Notes: generated by a model from the letters alone, not told the origin. Shown: positions 44,278-54,344, counted from the first letter of the stretch. The stretch: DNA of 64,000 nucleotides from Clostridia bacterium (GCA_017395685.1 JAFQOD010000004.1:1-64000); one strand, 5' to 3'. Program-made: numbers and translations.

Positions 44278-45068
44278 TGGAAGCGGAAAAAGAGCTTTTT
44301 CAGGTTTTTGATACCCACTGCCATTTGGATGATCCCAAATTCGATGCAGATCGGGAAGATGCCTATCATCGGATGCTGGAAAATGGGGTAAAGCGCTGCG
44401 TATGTGTGGGCAGCGATTTGCCCTCTTCCCGCCGCTGTCTGGAATTTGCAGAGCAGCACGATGGGGTCTATGCCGCCGTGGGTGTGCATCCCCATGAGGC
44501 AAAGGATGCCCCGAAGGATTATTTGATTCAGCTGCGGGAAACGCTCAGGCATCCCAAAGTGGTGGCCTTGGGGGAAATCGGCCTGGATTATTATTATGAT
44601 TTTTCCCCCCGGGATGTGCAGAAGCGCATTATGGCGGAGCAGATGGAGCTGGCCCTGGAAATGGATATGCCTGTGATTTTCCATATCCGGGATGCCCATG
44701 GGGATATGGTGGATTTTTTCCGGGGTGCAAAAAAACTGCCCTCCGGGGTGATTCATTGCTTCTCTGGAAGTGCAGAAATTGCAAAGGAGTATGCCAGAAT
44801 GGGTTTCTATATCTCCTTTGCAGGCCCGCTTACCTTCAAAAAGGCCCCCAATCTGTGGGAGGCCGCATGTCAAACCCCGCTGGAGCGGCTGCTGGTGGAA
44901 ACGGACAGCCCCTATCTTTCTCCGGAGCCTTTCCGAGGCAGAAGAAATGAGCCGGGACATGTGGTATGGGTGATGAGAAAAATGGCGGCCCTGCGGCAAT
45001 TGCCGGAAAAGGAGATGGCCCGGATCACCTGGGAGAATGCCTGCCGGTTTTATCGATTGAATCAATAA
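44277..45068 (+). CDS. tatD: TatD-family metal-dependent DNase
   Basis: This 263-aa protein has FDTHCHLDD, VGVHPHEAKDA, ALGEIGLDYYYDFSP, MPVIFHIRDA, GVIHCFSGS and LVETDSPYLSPEPFRGRRNEP, the full TatD/YcfH metal-site series. The family shows 3'-5' exonuclease or D-tyrosyl-tRNA-like hydrolase activities. ATG 44277 overlaps the kinase stop, with GGGAGG 11 bases upstream. Confidence 0.93.
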   Translation: MEAEKELFQVFDTHCHLDDPKFDADREDAYHRMLENGVKRCVCVGSDLPSSRRCLEFAEQHDGVYAAVGVHPHEAKDAPKDYLIQLRETLRHPKVVALGEIGLDYYYDFSPRDVQKRIMAEQMELALEMDMPVIFHIRDAHGDMVDFFRGAKKLPSGVIHCFSGSAEIAKEYARMGFYISFAGPLTFKKAPNLWEAACQTPLERLLVETDSPYLSPEPFRGRRNEPGHVVWVMRKMAALRQLPEKEMARITWENACRFYRLNQ

Positions 45069-45125
45069 TTATGAAAGCGGAAGGATTATCCCTTTCGCTT
45101 TTTGCTTGTTTTTATGCATTTCATC

Positions 45126-45154
45126 TTGCCAAATACAGGGGAAAAAGGTACAAT
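45126..45154 (+). promoter_or_regulatory. promoter of the carbohydrate locus
   Basis: TTGCCA (45126-45131), a 17-bp spacer and TACAAT (45149-45154) precede the isomerase gene by about 28 bp. Five genes follow with short gaps, so this probably drives them all. Confidence 0.6.
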
Positions 45155-45181
45155 AGAGAAAAAAGAGGGAGGATTCTCCTG

Positions 45182-45946
45182 ATGAAAATTGGCGCACAAT
45201 TATTCACGCTGAGAACCTATCTGCAAAATGAGAAGGATCTGGGCAGGGCCCTGGAGCGGGTGGCCCGGATTGGTTATACTACGGTGCAGCTTTCCGGCCT
45301 TGGCAGCATTCCTGCCAAGACGGTACGCCATCTGTGCGATGAGAATGGGCTGCAGATCGTGCTCACTCACAATCCGGAGCATCGTTTTTTGAATCAGATC
45401 GACGTCCTGATTGAGGAGCATCAGATTTATGGCTGCAAATATGTGGGCCTGGGCATGATGAGCGAAAAATATCACCAGCCCCATTGGCTACCTTGCTTTG
45501 GAGAGGATTTTTATGCCCCTGCCCAAAGGTTGAAGGAGGCAGGGATGCGGTTTATGTATCACAATCATGCCTTTGAATTTGCCCGTATGTCCGATGGCAG
45601 AACGCTGATGGATCATTTGCTGGATATGTTCCCGGCAGATGTGATGGGCATTACGGCGGATACCTATTGGCTGCAGTTTGCCGGGATAGATGTGAAAAAG
45701 TGGCTTTCAGAGCATGCGGAACGGCTGCCCTGCGTGCATCTGAAGGATATGACAGTGGCGGGATTTGAAAACAGGATGACCGCTGTCGGGGAAGGCAATC
45801 TGGATTTTGCCGGCATTATGGATATTCTCGATCACAGTGGAGTAACGGAGTATGCCCTGGTGGAGCAGGATCATTGCTATGGGCTTTCTCCCTTTGATTG
45901 CATGGAAAAAAGCTATCGCCATCTGAATACACTGGGCTATCGATAA
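45182..45946 (+). CDS. sugar phosphate isomerase/epimerase-like TIM barrel
   Basis: This 254-aa xylose-isomerase-like TIM-barrel protein (MKIGAQLFTLRTYLQNEKDLGRALERVARIGY) has candidate metal ligands in MYHNHAFEF, GITADTYWLQFAG, VHLKDM and a late acidic residue in YALVEQDHCYG. Such proteins often act with Gfo/Idh/MocA enzymes on inositols or 3-keto-sugars. GAGGGAGG precedes ATG 45182. It leads the five-gene locus. Confidence 0.85.
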   Translation: MKIGAQLFTLRTYLQNEKDLGRALERVARIGYTTVQLSGLGSIPAKTVRHLCDENGLQIVLTHNPEHRFLNQIDVLIEEHQIYGCKYVGLGMMSEKYHQPHWLPCFGEDFYAPAQRLKEAGMRFMYHNHAFEFARMSDGRTLMDHLLDMFPADVMGITADTYWLQFAGIDVKKWLSEHAERLPCVHLKDMTVAGFENRMTAVGEGNLDFAGIMDILDHSGVTEYALVEQDHCYGLSPFDCMEKSYRHLNTLGYR

Positions 45947-45959
45947 GGAGGAAAAGAAA

Positions 45960-47114
45960 ATGCGCAAGGTACGTCTGGGGATCATCGGGGCCGGTAATAT
46001 CGGTTCTGCCCATATCCGGAATATAACGGACGGCAAATGCCCGGAAATCGAAATTGTGGCCATTGCTGATCGGAAGGAAGGCCGCAGGGAATGGGCGCAG
46101 GGCATGGTGCCCGGGGCGCAGTTTTTTAACGAAGGCGCCGATCTGATTGCTGCCAGATGCTGCGATGCCGTGCTGGTGGCAACGCCCCATTATCAGCATC
46201 CCGTGCTGGCGAAAATGGCCATGGAAAACGGGCTGCATGTGATGGTGGAAAAGCCTGCCGGTGTGTATACTCTGCAGGTTCGGGATATGATGGCCGTCGC
46301 TGATCAGCATCCTGATCTGGCCTTTGGCATGATGTTCAACCAGCGCACCAATTGCGTGTACCGCAAGCTCAAGGAAATGCTGGATCATGGGGAACTGGGG
46401 GAAATGAAGCGGGTTTCCTGGCTGATCACCGATTGGTACCGTACCCAGAATTATTACGATTCCGGTGCCTGGCGTGCCACCTGGGCAGGCGAGGGCGGCG
46501 GCGTGCTGCTCAATCAGTGCCCCCATCAGTTGGATCTGATCCAGTGGCTGTGCGGCCTGCCTGTGAAGGTACGCGCCTTCTGCCATGAGGGCAAATGGCA
46601 TGATATCGAAGTAGAAGATGATGTGACTGCGTATCTGGAATATGAGAACGGCGCCACCGGCGTTTTCATCACCACCACCGGCGATGCCCCCGGCACAAAC
46701 CGCCTGGAAATCACCGGTACCAAGGGCAAGATCGTGGTGGAAAATGATGTGCTCACTTTCTGGAAGCTGAAGGCTGATGAACGGGAATGGTGCAAAACCT
46801 GCCCTGAAGGATTTAAAAAGCCGGATATGGAATGCCTCACCATTGAAACCGACGGCCAGAATCCTCAGCATGTGGGGGTACTCAATGCCTTTGCGGGTAA
46901 GATCCTCCGGGGAGAAAGCCTGGTTGCCGACGGCCGGGAGGGCATCCGCGGCCTGATGCTTTCCAATGCCATGCATCTTTCCTCCTGGCTTGGGAAGGAA
47001 GTATCCCTGCCTATTGATGAAAAGCAGTATTATGAGTTGCTGATGGAAAGATGCAAAACATCCCGGCACAAGGATGAAAAGGATATCACCTTTGATACGG
47101 AAGGGAGTTATTAA
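45960..47114 (+). CDS. Gfo/Idh/MocA-family oxidoreductase (first)
   Basis: This 384-aa NAD(P)-dependent dehydrogenase has the Rossmann motif RLGIIGAGNIGSAHIRNI and the MVEKPAG motif with catalytic Lys. The C-terminal alpha/beta domain contains the EGGGVLLNQCPHQLDLIQWLCG substrate-His segment. It likely oxidises a sugar or inositol at one carbon. AAGGAGG precedes the ATG. It is paired with a second, distinct member immediately downstream. Confidence 0.9.
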   Translation: MRKVRLGIIGAGNIGSAHIRNITDGKCPEIEIVAIADRKEGRREWAQGMVPGAQFFNEGADLIAARCCDAVLVATPHYQHPVLAKMAMENGLHVMVEKPAGVYTLQVRDMMAVADQHPDLAFGMMFNQRTNCVYRKLKEMLDHGELGEMKRVSWLITDWYRTQNYYDSGAWRATWAGEGGGVLLNQCPHQLDLIQWLCGLPVKVRAFCHEGKWHDIEVEDDVTAYLEYENGATGVFITTTGDAPGTNRLEITGTKGKIVVENDVLTFWKLKADEREWCKTCPEGFKKPDMECLTIETDGQNPQHVGVLNAFAGKILRGESLVADGREGIRGLMLSNAMHLSSWLGKEVSLPIDEKQYYELLMERCKTSRHKDEKDITFDTEGSY

Positions 47115-47118
47115 CGCC

Positions 47119-48105
47119 ATGTATCGGGTTGGAATCGTAGGCTGCGGCGGGATTGCCCAGGTGCATAGCGCCGTGCTGAATTTGCTGGAGGAAACGGAGC
47201 TTGCGGCCTGTGCTGATATCCGCATGGATCGGGCCCGGGCTATGGCGGAAAAATATCACTGCCATGCCTATTCCTCGCTGACCGAGATGCTGGAACAGGA
47301 GCAGCTGGATGCCGTTCATATCTGCACGCCGCATTATCTGCATGTGCCCATGGCGTTGCAGATTGCGCAAAAGGGCATTGCCGTATTCATGGAAAAGCCG
47401 CCCCTCATCACCAGGGAGCAGTGGCCCCTGCTGGAGAAGGCGGCGGAGCTGACCAATCTTGGCGTATGTTTCCAGAATCGTTTTAACCCCAATGTGCAAA
47501 AAGCAAAGGAACTGATTGAAGCCGGCACATATGGCGAAATCAAAGGCGCCCGTGCTATGGTCACCTGGCACCGGGAAGAGCCCTATTATGTGGAAAGTGG
47601 CTGGCGGGGAAAATGGGAAACCGAGGGCGGCGGCGTGCTGATGAATCAGACCATCCATACCCTGGATCTGCTGATTTATCTGATGGGAAAACCGGATATG
47701 GTGGACGCCCGGATGAGCAATCATCATCTGAAGGGGATCATCGAAGTGGAAGATACGGTGGATGCCTATCTGACGCTGCAGGGGAAGCCGGTGCTTTATT
47801 ATGCATCCACTGCCTTCGTCAAGGATGCTTCCGTGCTGATAGAGATCGTGCTTGACGGGGCCGTATTGCGGCTGGAGGATGACGCCCTGGAAATCCGTAC
47901 GGAGCAGGGAACCGAGCGGCTGACATTTAATCTTCCCAAATTCCTTGGAAAATCCTATTGGGGAACGGGGCATCAGACGTGCATCACTGAATTCTATCGC
48001 TGCCTGCGGGAAAAGGTGCCCTTCATAAACCGTTTGGATGCCATCAGGGATACCGCTGAAGCCGTGCTTCAGATTTATGAACAAGGAAAAAAAGATTTGC
48101 AGTAA
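47119..48105 (+). CDS. Gfo/Idh/MocA-family oxidoreductase (second)
   Basis: This 328-aa protein has YRVGIVGCGGIAQVHSAVL, FMEKPPLITREQW with the catalytic Lys, and TEGGGVLMNQTIHTLDLLIYLMG. It is shorter than and clearly diverged from the upstream paralog, so the two probably act on different intermediates. ATG 47119 is preferred (GGGAG about 11 bases ahead); a start further upstream would overlap the previous gene. Confidence 0.88.
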   Translation: MYRVGIVGCGGIAQVHSAVLNLLEETELAACADIRMDRARAMAEKYHCHAYSSLTEMLEQEQLDAVHICTPHYLHVPMALQIAQKGIAVFMEKPPLITREQWPLLEKAAELTNLGVCFQNRFNPNVQKAKELIEAGTYGEIKGARAMVTWHREEPYYVESGWRGKWETEGGGVLMNQTIHTLDLLIYLMGKPDMVDARMSNHHLKGIIEVEDTVDAYLTLQGKPVLYYASTAFVKDASVLIEIVLDGAVLRLEDDALEIRTEQGTERLTFNLPKFLGKSYWGTGHQTCITEFYRCLREKVPFINRLDAIRDTAEAVLQIYEQGKKDLQ

Positions 48106-48116
48106 GGTGATTTAGA

Positions 48117-48746
48117 ATGAAAACGATTTTATTGCAGGGAGATTCCATTACCGACGCCGGCCGGGACCGGCAAAATGATCAGAAGCCCAATTGGGGATAT
48201 GCCTCTTTGGTAACGGCTGAAATCATCTGCGACTATCCCGGGCAATATCAGGTTTACAACCGGGGCGTCAGCGGCGACAGGATTGTGGATGTGTATGCCC
48301 GGATGAAGCGGGATATCATCAATCTGAAGCCTGATTACCTCTCCATTCTCATTGGCGTCAATGATGTATGGCATGAATTTCATGAAAGCCCCAATGGGGT
48401 GGATGATGAAAAATTCCGCCGTGTATACTGCATGCTGATTGAGGAACTGAAGGCTGCGCTGCCGGAACTGAAAATCTATATTCTGGAGCCCTTCTGCCTG
48501 AAGGGTACAGCTACAGAAGCCCATTGGGATGCATTTGATCAGGAAGTGCGGCTCCGGGCTGTCAGCGCCAGGGCTGTAGCGGAAAAATACGGCCTTCCTT
48601 TCATTCCTCTGCAGCAGAAGCTGGATGATCTGTGCGCCTATTATCCTGCCGATCATTGGCTGGGGGATGGGGTGCATCCCACCGCCGCAGGACACGAAGT
48701 GCTTAAGCAGGAATTGATGGACGTCCTGAAAAAGGATCTGGCATAA
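48117..48746 (+). CDS. SGNH hydrolase (first of a tandem pair)
   Basis: This 209-aa protein has block I ILLQGDSITDAGRDR (Ser), block II NRGVSGDRIVD (Gly), block III IGVNDVWHEF (Asn) and block V LGDGVHPTAAGHEVL (Asp/His). It is a cytoplasmic GDSL esterase, probably removing acetyl or acyl groups from a saccharide. It starts 11 bases after the oxidoreductase gene. Confidence 0.92.
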   Translation: MKTILLQGDSITDAGRDRQNDQKPNWGYASLVTAEIICDYPGQYQVYNRGVSGDRIVDVYARMKRDIINLKPDYLSILIGVNDVWHEFHESPNGVDDEKFRRVYCMLIEELKAALPELKIYILEPFCLKGTATEAHWDAFDQEVRLRAVSARAVAEKYGLPFIPLQQKLDDLCAYYPADHWLGDGVHPTAAGHEVLKQELMDVLKKDLA

Positions 48747-48757
48747 GGAGAGGCAGC

Positions 48758-49390
48758 ATGAAAACCATCGTATTGCAGGGGGATTCCATCACCGATTCCG
48801 GTCGCAGCAGGGATTGCGATCTGTATCCCGGTTGGGGATATTCCAGCATGCTTAGCGGACGGATTGGGTTGAAGTATCCCGGAAAATTCAAGGTGCTGAA
48901 CCGGGGCATCGGCTCTGACCGGATTGTGGATATTTATGCCCGGATCAAAACGGATATCATCAATCTGAAACCGGATATTCTGACCATCCTGATTGGCGTC
49001 AATGACGCCGGCCATGATATGGGGGATTGGCCCAATGGCGTATCGCCGGAGAAATTCCGGATGATTTATGGCCTGATGATTGAGGAAATCAGGGCGGAGC
49101 TTCCGGATATCAAAATCTATATTCTGGAGCCCTTTACCCTCAAGGGCAGCTGTAACGAAGGCAATTTTGATGATTTTTATGCCCAGGTGCAGCTTCGTGC
49201 AGAGGGCGCCCGGTATACGGCAGAAAAATACGGCCTTACCTTTGTGCCTCTGCAGGAAAAATTCAATGCCCTCAGCAAGCTGTGCGATAATACCCAGTGG
49301 CTGATGGATGGCATTCATCCAACGCCCGCCGGCTACGCCATGATTACGGAGCAGCTGATGCAGGCCATGGAAAAGGATCTGGAAGCGTAA
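48758..49390 (+). CDS. SGNH hydrolase (second of a tandem pair)
   Basis: This 210-aa paralog of the gene before it has the same blocks: VLQGDSITDSGRSR, NRGIGSDRIVD, IGVNDAGHDM and MDGIHPTPAGYAM. The conservation along the whole length suggests a local duplication. AAGGAGAGGCAGC precedes the ATG 11 bases after the first copy. It closes the carbohydrate locus. Confidence 0.92.
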   Translation: MKTIVLQGDSITDSGRSRDCDLYPGWGYSSMLSGRIGLKYPGKFKVLNRGIGSDRIVDIYARIKTDIINLKPDILTILIGVNDAGHDMGDWPNGVSPEKFRMIYGLMIEEIRAELPDIKIYILEPFTLKGSCNEGNFDDFYAQVQLRAEGARYTAEKYGLTFVPLQEKFNALSKLCDNTQWLMDGIHPTPAGYAMITEQLMQAMEKDLEA

Positions 49391-49401
49391 ATGAAAATGC
49401 A

Positions 49402-49442
49402 ATCGCCCGTGTTCCCAATGGGGAATCACGGGCGATTTTTTA
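49402..49442 (+). terminator. rho-independent terminator of the carbohydrate locus
   Basis: ATCGCCCGTG (49402-49411) pairs with CACGGGCGAT (49427-49436), with an inner TTCCC/GGGAA pairing, followed by TTTTTTA. It lies between convergent genes. Confidence 0.88.
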
Positions 49443-49448
49443 TGGATT

Positions 49449-50177
49449 TTACCAGGACGATAAAGTGCCGCTCAATTCAAAATGCATTCTGCCTTCATGG
49501 AAGCCGGAAAAGCGGAATTGATCCCCTGCCCGGGTCAATTGCAATTCCATTTCCTGATGAGGCAGAATTTCAGCGGAATAATTGATCAGCAGCGATTGCA
49601 GGGAATGATCCCGCAGGGTATCCACCCCCAGGGCATTGCAGGCCCAATCGGCATAGCGGGTGTTATTCACGTGCTGGTTGACATCCAGATCGGTATACTG
49701 GGGCATATGGAGGGAAGAAACGGTTTCGCCCTCCAGGGTGCCTACCGTGGCAGGCAGGCCCATGGGCGGCGTGAGATCGGAATTATCCGGGATACAGGCG
49801 GCCACATCCCCGGGGGGCAGCATGGAGCGGGTATTGATATCCAGCAGCAGCCACAGGGTGCCCGCATACCCGATCATCTTTCCTTCCTGATTCCGGAAAA
49901 TAAAATACCGGGGAAAGAACCAGCGCCGGTTGGGCATGGGGAAGGTTTCCACTGTAATCTGATCGGTTACCATGGGATATTCCTGCATATGCACTTCGCT
50001 GCGGGAAAGAACCCATACGATATTCTTTTCAAGCAGTGCATTTCTGCCGCAGCCCAATAATTCGGAATGGGCGCCTGCGGCCTCCTGCATGGTTTCCAGG
50101 ATGGCGCTGGGCCGCCAGCGGCCCTGAAAATCACAGTTGCAGGTGCGCAAAATAAAGGATTCTTTGTAAATCTTCAT
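49449..50177 (-). CDS. acyl-ACP thioesterase
   Basis: This 242-aa double-hotdog protein (MKIYKESFILRTCNCDFQGRW) releases fatty acids from acyl carrier protein. The second hotdog begins near SSLHMPQYTDLDVNQHVNNTRYADW, with the conserved D-x-N-x-H-V-N-N catalytic segment. AAAGGAGG precedes the start at 50177, and an open frame further upstream is not needed. It is divergent from mnmG. Confidence 0.9.
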   Translation of the reverse strand: MKIYKESFILRTCNCDFQGRWRPSAILETMQEAAGAHSELLGCGRNALLEKNIVWVLSRSEVHMQEYPMVTDQITVETFPMPNRRWFFPRYFIFRNQEGKMIGYAGTLWLLLDINTRSMLPPGDVAACIPDNSDLTPPMGLPATVGTLEGETVSSLHMPQYTDLDVNQHVNNTRYADWACNALGVDTLRDHSLQSLLINYSAEILPHQEMELQLTRAGDQFRFSGFHEGRMHFELSGTLSSW

Positions 50178-50331
50178 GATGGTCTTTCGCCTCCTTTGGC
50201 TTATGGGATATTTTACAGCGAAATTATTTTCATTGCAAGTGCCACCTTTTTTTCGCCATAGTTTCCCTTTTGGCTGGATTTGTGCTATAATGCTATTTGG
50301 TGCAAAATGCACCTGAACGGAGGCAATTTCT

Positions 50332-52098
50332 TTGGCAGATGTAGTTGTAATCGGCGGTGGCCATGCGGGCTGTGAAGCGGCGCTTTGCTGCGCCAGAATG
50401 GGCCTGGATACCCTGCTTTTGACATTGAATCTGGAATCTGTGGCGCTGATGCCCTGCAATCCTTCCATTGGGGGGACGGGCAAAGGGCATCTGGTGCGTG
50501 AAGTGGATGCCCTGGGCGGTGAAATGGGCCTGGCTGCGGATGATGTGACGCTGCAGAGCCGTATGCTCAATACCGGTAAGGGCCCGGCGGTGCATTCCCT
50601 GCGGGTGCAGGCGGATAAACGGGCTTACCAGCTGCGGATGCTCAATACCCTTTTTGCCCAGGAAAATCTGATGCTGCGGCAGGGCGAAGCCTCTGAAATT
50701 ATGGTAAAGGGCGGCGTCGTATCCGGCGTGAAAACGCTGACAGGGGATGTGATCCCCTGCCGGGCGGTGGTGGTATGCACCGGCGTATATTTGAAGAGCC
50801 GCATTATCATCGGCGAGGCAGAATGGGAGGCCGGGCCCCAGGGGCTAATGCCCGCCACCTGCCTTTCCCAGAATCTTAAGGATCTGGGCTTTGATATTCG
50901 CAGATTCAAGACCGGCACCCCTGCCCGGGTGGCGGAAAACAGCATTGATTTTGAAAAAATGACCCCTCAGCCGGGGGATGAACCGCCCACGCCTTTTTCC
51001 TTCATGACGGATGGCGGCGTAAAGAATCTGGTAAAATGCTATCTCACCTGGACCAATGAACAGACCCATGAGATCATCCGCCAGAATCTGCACAGGGCGC
51101 CCATGTTTACCGGCTCCATCAGCGGCACCGGCGCCCGGTATTGCCCCTCTATTGAAACCAAGGTGACCCGGTTTGCCGATAAAGATCGTCATCAGATTTT
51201 TCTGGAGCCGGAAGGAAACGGATACCCCGAATGGTATGTGCAGGGAATGAGCTCCTCCATGCCGGAGGATGTGCAGTGGGAAATGTATCGCACCATTCCC
51301 GGCCTGGAAAAATGCGTACTGACAAGGCTTGCCTATGCCATCGAATATGATTGCATCGATCCTTTGGCCCTGAGCCCCCATCTGGGGGCACGGCACATCC
51401 CCGGGCTGTATCTGGCCGGGCAGGTGAATGGCACATCCGGCTATGAGGAAGCGGCGGCCCAGGGCATTTATGCGGCCATCAATGCTTCTCTCTACTGCAA
51501 GGAGAAAGAGCCCTTCCTCCTTACCCGGGATCAGGCCTATATTGGCGTGATGGTGGATGATCTGACCACCAAGGGCACCGATGAGCCCTACCGGATGATG
51601 ACCAGCAGGGCAGAGCACAGGCTGTTCCTGCGCCAGGATAATGCGGATCTTCGCCTGACAGAACGTGCCCATAAGCTGGGCCTGGCAACAGATGAACGGA
51701 TGTGCCGCACCGAACAGAAGGAAAAAGAAACGGCAGAGCTGATCCGCCGTCTGGAGGAAAACGGCCTGGCCAAGCCCCTGCGTCATCCCGGCGCAACGCT
51801 GACATTGCCGGAAGGCTGGGAATATTCAGCCGGAGCGAAGGAACAGGCAGAAATCCAGATCAAATATGAAGGATATCTGCAAAAGGAAATGGCCCAGATC
51901 CGTCAGGCACGGGCTATGGAAGAGGCGGTTTTGCCCCCGGATACCGATTATCTTTCCATGGACGCCCTGCGTTTGGAGGCAAGGCAGAAGCTGGATGCCC
52001 AGCGCCCTGTATCCCTGGGCCAGGCATCCCGGATCCCCGGCGTATCCCCTGCGGATGTGGCGGTGCTGATGGTATGGCTGAAAAGGGGCGCACAATAA
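50332..52098 (+). CDS. mnmG: tRNA uridine-5-carboxymethylaminomethyl modification enzyme
   Basis: This 588-aa FAD enzyme works with MnmE to modify U34 of certain tRNAs. Visible motifs are [21 protein letters not shown] (FAD), [31 protein letters not shown] and [17 protein letters not shown], with the C-terminal helical domain ending [18 protein letters not shown] 50332 is used as start, after GAACGGAGG. Length is slightly under the usual 620. No mnmE is next to it. Confidence 0.96.
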   Translation: MADVVVIGGGHAGCEAALCCARMGLDTLLLTLNLESVALMPCNPSIGGTGKGHLVREVDALGGEMGLAADDVTLQSRMLNTGKGPAVHSLRVQADKRAYQLRMLNTLFAQENLMLRQGEASEIMVKGGVVSGVKTLTGDVIPCRAVVVCTGVYLKSRIIIGEAEWEAGPQGLMPATCLSQNLKDLGFDIRRFKTGTPARVAENSIDFEKMTPQPGDEPPTPFSFMTDGGVKNLVKCYLTWTNEQTHEIIRQNLHRAPMFTGSISGTGARYCPSIETKVTRFADKDRHQIFLEPEGNGYPEWYVQGMSSSMPEDVQWEMYRTIPGLEKCVLTRLAYAIEYDCIDPLALSPHLGARHIPGLYLAGQVNGTSGYEEAAAQGIYAAINASLYCKEKEPFLLTRDQAYIGVMVDDLTTKGTDEPYRMMTSRAEHRLFLRQDNADLRLTERAHKLGLATDERMCRTEQKEKETAELIRRLEENGLAKPLRHPGATLTLPEGWEYSAGAKEQAEIQIKYEGYLQKEMAQIRQARAMEEAVLPPDTDYLSMDALRLEARQKLDAQRPVSLGQASRIPGVSPADVAVLMVWLKRGAQ

Positions 52099-52186
52099 GG
52101 CAGAAAAGTGTTTCCGGGGCGTGATCCCTTGCATTGATGCATTGCGCGCGTTACAATAGTGAAACTGAAAGAAGGAGGATGCAGCT

Positions 52187-54268
52187 TTGGAACAAAAGAA
52201 AAGCACTGGCGGCTCTTATCGCAGCCTGATGACCATCGGCAATCTGTATTCTTTTCTTTATTGCATGATGGCATCCAATGTGCTTTTATCCATGCCCATT
52301 CTGGGCGGCGCTTTATTTCTGGCGGGTCAATCGGCGGTGATGTTCAGCCAATTGCAGGTGAATAAAGCCGTCAGCGCCGATTATCTGCCCAAGGGCCTGC
52401 GCAGGCTGGGAACGGCACTGCTGATTTTGGTTTTTATTCTGCTGCTGGCCCTGATGATGATCTATCCCATCGGCCTGGAAAATGCAGATTTCTGGCGTCT
52501 GGCGGGGCTGGTGCTGTGCACCATTCTTCGCCCCTCCGTTACCCGCTATGTACTGGAGCGCGGGGCGCTGAAGGGAAAAAAATCCATCCCTCTGATCGGC
52601 CGGGCGGCGCTGGTGCATCTGGCCTTTTTGCCGCCGCTGATGCTGATGCTGCTGTGGAGCCCCCTTTCCCGTTATGTTGTGTGGACGCTGCTGGGGGCAT
52701 TCATGGTCAGCGGTATGCTGGAATGCTTTTCCCTTGGCAGGGCATGCAGCCGCCTGCAGCCTTGGACGGATGAAGAAAAGCAGGAAATGCAGGCTCTCCG
52801 CGGCGTGCATGCATACCGGATTTTCCAGAATGTTACGCTGATGGTTGCTGCCGCCCTGCAAATTACCATGGTGATCGCCTATACCTATATTGCCGTATCG
52901 GCACAGGCGATGATCGTATGCATGGCCATTGCCCTGCTTTGCACGTATGCGGCATATTGGGTGGCGGGCGCCTTGCTGAAGGGGCCCCTTTCCAAGGATT
53001 CGGATCCCAATGTGCTGCTGATGCTGGGCCTGGTTTTGTTCCTGTATGGACTGCTGCTGTTTATCCGCTGCCTGAAAGGGCCGTCGCCTGTTATGGCTTA
53101 TGTGGCGCTGGGCTTTTGCACCATGGGTTCCACTGCCTGTGTTCGCGTGCTGGTGAGGATGGAGGATGATATCCGGCGGGTAGCCGCCTTTGGTATCGGC
53201 CATGCCCCCAGCAATATATTCGATCAGATGCAGCAGGTGCGCATTGATTTTGCTACCTTGATGGGGCAGATGGTGGGATTGCTGGGCCTGGTACTGATCT
53301 GTGTATTCACTGCCAATGATTTCCCTGATGACTGGGAAACGCTTTTCCGCAGTGCCAGCCCCTTACTGACGCTGCCGGCCCTGGCCCTGGTAGCTGCTGC
53401 GGTGTTGTTTGCCATTCTTTTCCCGCTGACCAAGGAGCATCTGGGCAAACTGCGCCGGTATATGGAATTGCGCAAGCAGGGAAAGGATAATCCCGCGCTG
53501 CACGCTCAGCTGGAAGAGGTGGTGGTACGCAGAAGCCTGAAGCATTACGGCGTCAAGCTGATCATCCTGATTCTGCGGCCCCTTTATTTCCATCGGATCA
53601 GGGGGAAGGAGAATATCCAGCTGGATGCGGATATCCCTTGTGTATTTGTTTGCAATCATGGGGAAATATACGGCCCGATTGTTACCAATCTGTATGTGCC
53701 TTTTTCCTTCCGGCCCTGGGTGACCTATGAAATGATGGATCGGAAGGCCATTGCTGACCGGGTATGCAATGGCACGCTGCAGAATATCAAGGGCCCCTTC
53801 AAGCCTGTGGTTCATTTCATCGTGGATAAGATTGCAGCTCCTTTCCTGGCCTGGATCATGAAATCGGTGGAATCCATCCCGGTGTATCATGATAACCCCC
53901 GGAAGCTGATGCAGACCTTCCGTGCCACCACGGCAGCCATGGAAGCGGGGGATAACATCCTGCTCTTCCCGGAAAATGCAGATACCTCTGCCGATCACCG
54001 CTATCAGCGGGAGGGAGTATCAGAATTCTTTACCGGCTTTACCATGATTGGTCAGCTCTATTGCAATAAAACCGGGAAATGCCCCCAGTTTATCCCGCTG
54101 TATGCTGATAAGCATAAGCGCACCATCACCTTCGGCGTTCCTACCCGATATAATCCCGATATTCCCGCTAATGATGAAAAGGAACGGCTGTGCACTTATC
54201 TTCGGAATGAAATGCTGCGGGTGGCCGGGATCAAGGAAGAAAAAAAGCAGGAAACGGATGCTGAATAA
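52187..54268 (+). CDS. polytopic membrane protein fused to a PlsC-like acyltransferase domain
   Basis: This 693-aa protein has about ten to twelve membrane segments (about 20-420), then a C-terminal soluble domain (about 440-693) resembling 1-acylglycerol-3-phosphate acyltransferases. Where PlsC has N-H-x4-D, this has CNHGEIYGP (near residue 490), lacking the Asp; the later FPENADTS resembles block III (FPEGxR). The fusion and altered catalytic pair leave the acceptor unclear; a lipid or cell-wall polymer acyltransferase is possible. TTG 52187 follows GAAGGAGG. It lies 88 bp behind mnmG. Confidence 0.75.
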   Translation: MEQKKSTGGSYRSLMTIGNLYSFLYCMMASNVLLSMPILGGALFLAGQSAVMFSQLQVNKAVSADYLPKGLRRLGTALLILVFILLLALMMIYPIGLENADFWRLAGLVLCTILRPSVTRYVLERGALKGKKSIPLIGRAALVHLAFLPPLMLMLLWSPLSRYVVWTLLGAFMVSGMLECFSLGRACSRLQPWTDEEKQEMQALRGVHAYRIFQNVTLMVAAALQITMVIAYTYIAVSAQAMIVCMAIALLCTYAAYWVAGALLKGPLSKDSDPNVLLMLGLVLFLYGLLLFIRCLKGPSPVMAYVALGFCTMGSTACVRVLVRMEDDIRRVAAFGIGHAPSNIFDQMQQVRIDFATLMGQMVGLLGLVLICVFTANDFPDDWETLFRSASPLLTLPALALVAAAVLFAILFPLTKEHLGKLRRYMELRKQGKDNPALHAQLEEVVVRRSLKHYGVKLIILILRPLYFHRIRGKENIQLDADIPCVFVCNHGEIYGPIVTNLYVPFSFRPWVTYEMMDRKAIADRVCNGTLQNIKGPFKPVVHFIVDKIAAPFLAWIMKSVESIPVYHDNPRKLMQTFRATTAAMEAGDNILLFPENADTSADHRYQREGVSEFFTGFTMIGQLYCNKTGKCPQFIPLYADKHKRTITFGVPTRYNPDIPANDEKERLCTYLRNEMLRVAGIKEEKKQETDAE

Positions 54269-54320
54269 ACAGGAAAACGGATAAGCATCTTTAAAATGCT
54301 AAAATTACAAAAATAAAGCA

Positions 54321-54344
54321 GAAAATTGCAATGAAAATTGCAAA
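54321..54344. repeat. 12-bp direct repeat upstream of nagB
   Basis: GAAAATTGCAA occurs at 54321-54331 and 54333-54343, in AT-rich DNA about 85 bp ahead of nagB. TGC-TATAAT lies downstream near 54380. It may be a regulator site; the binder is unknown. Confidence 0.4.
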
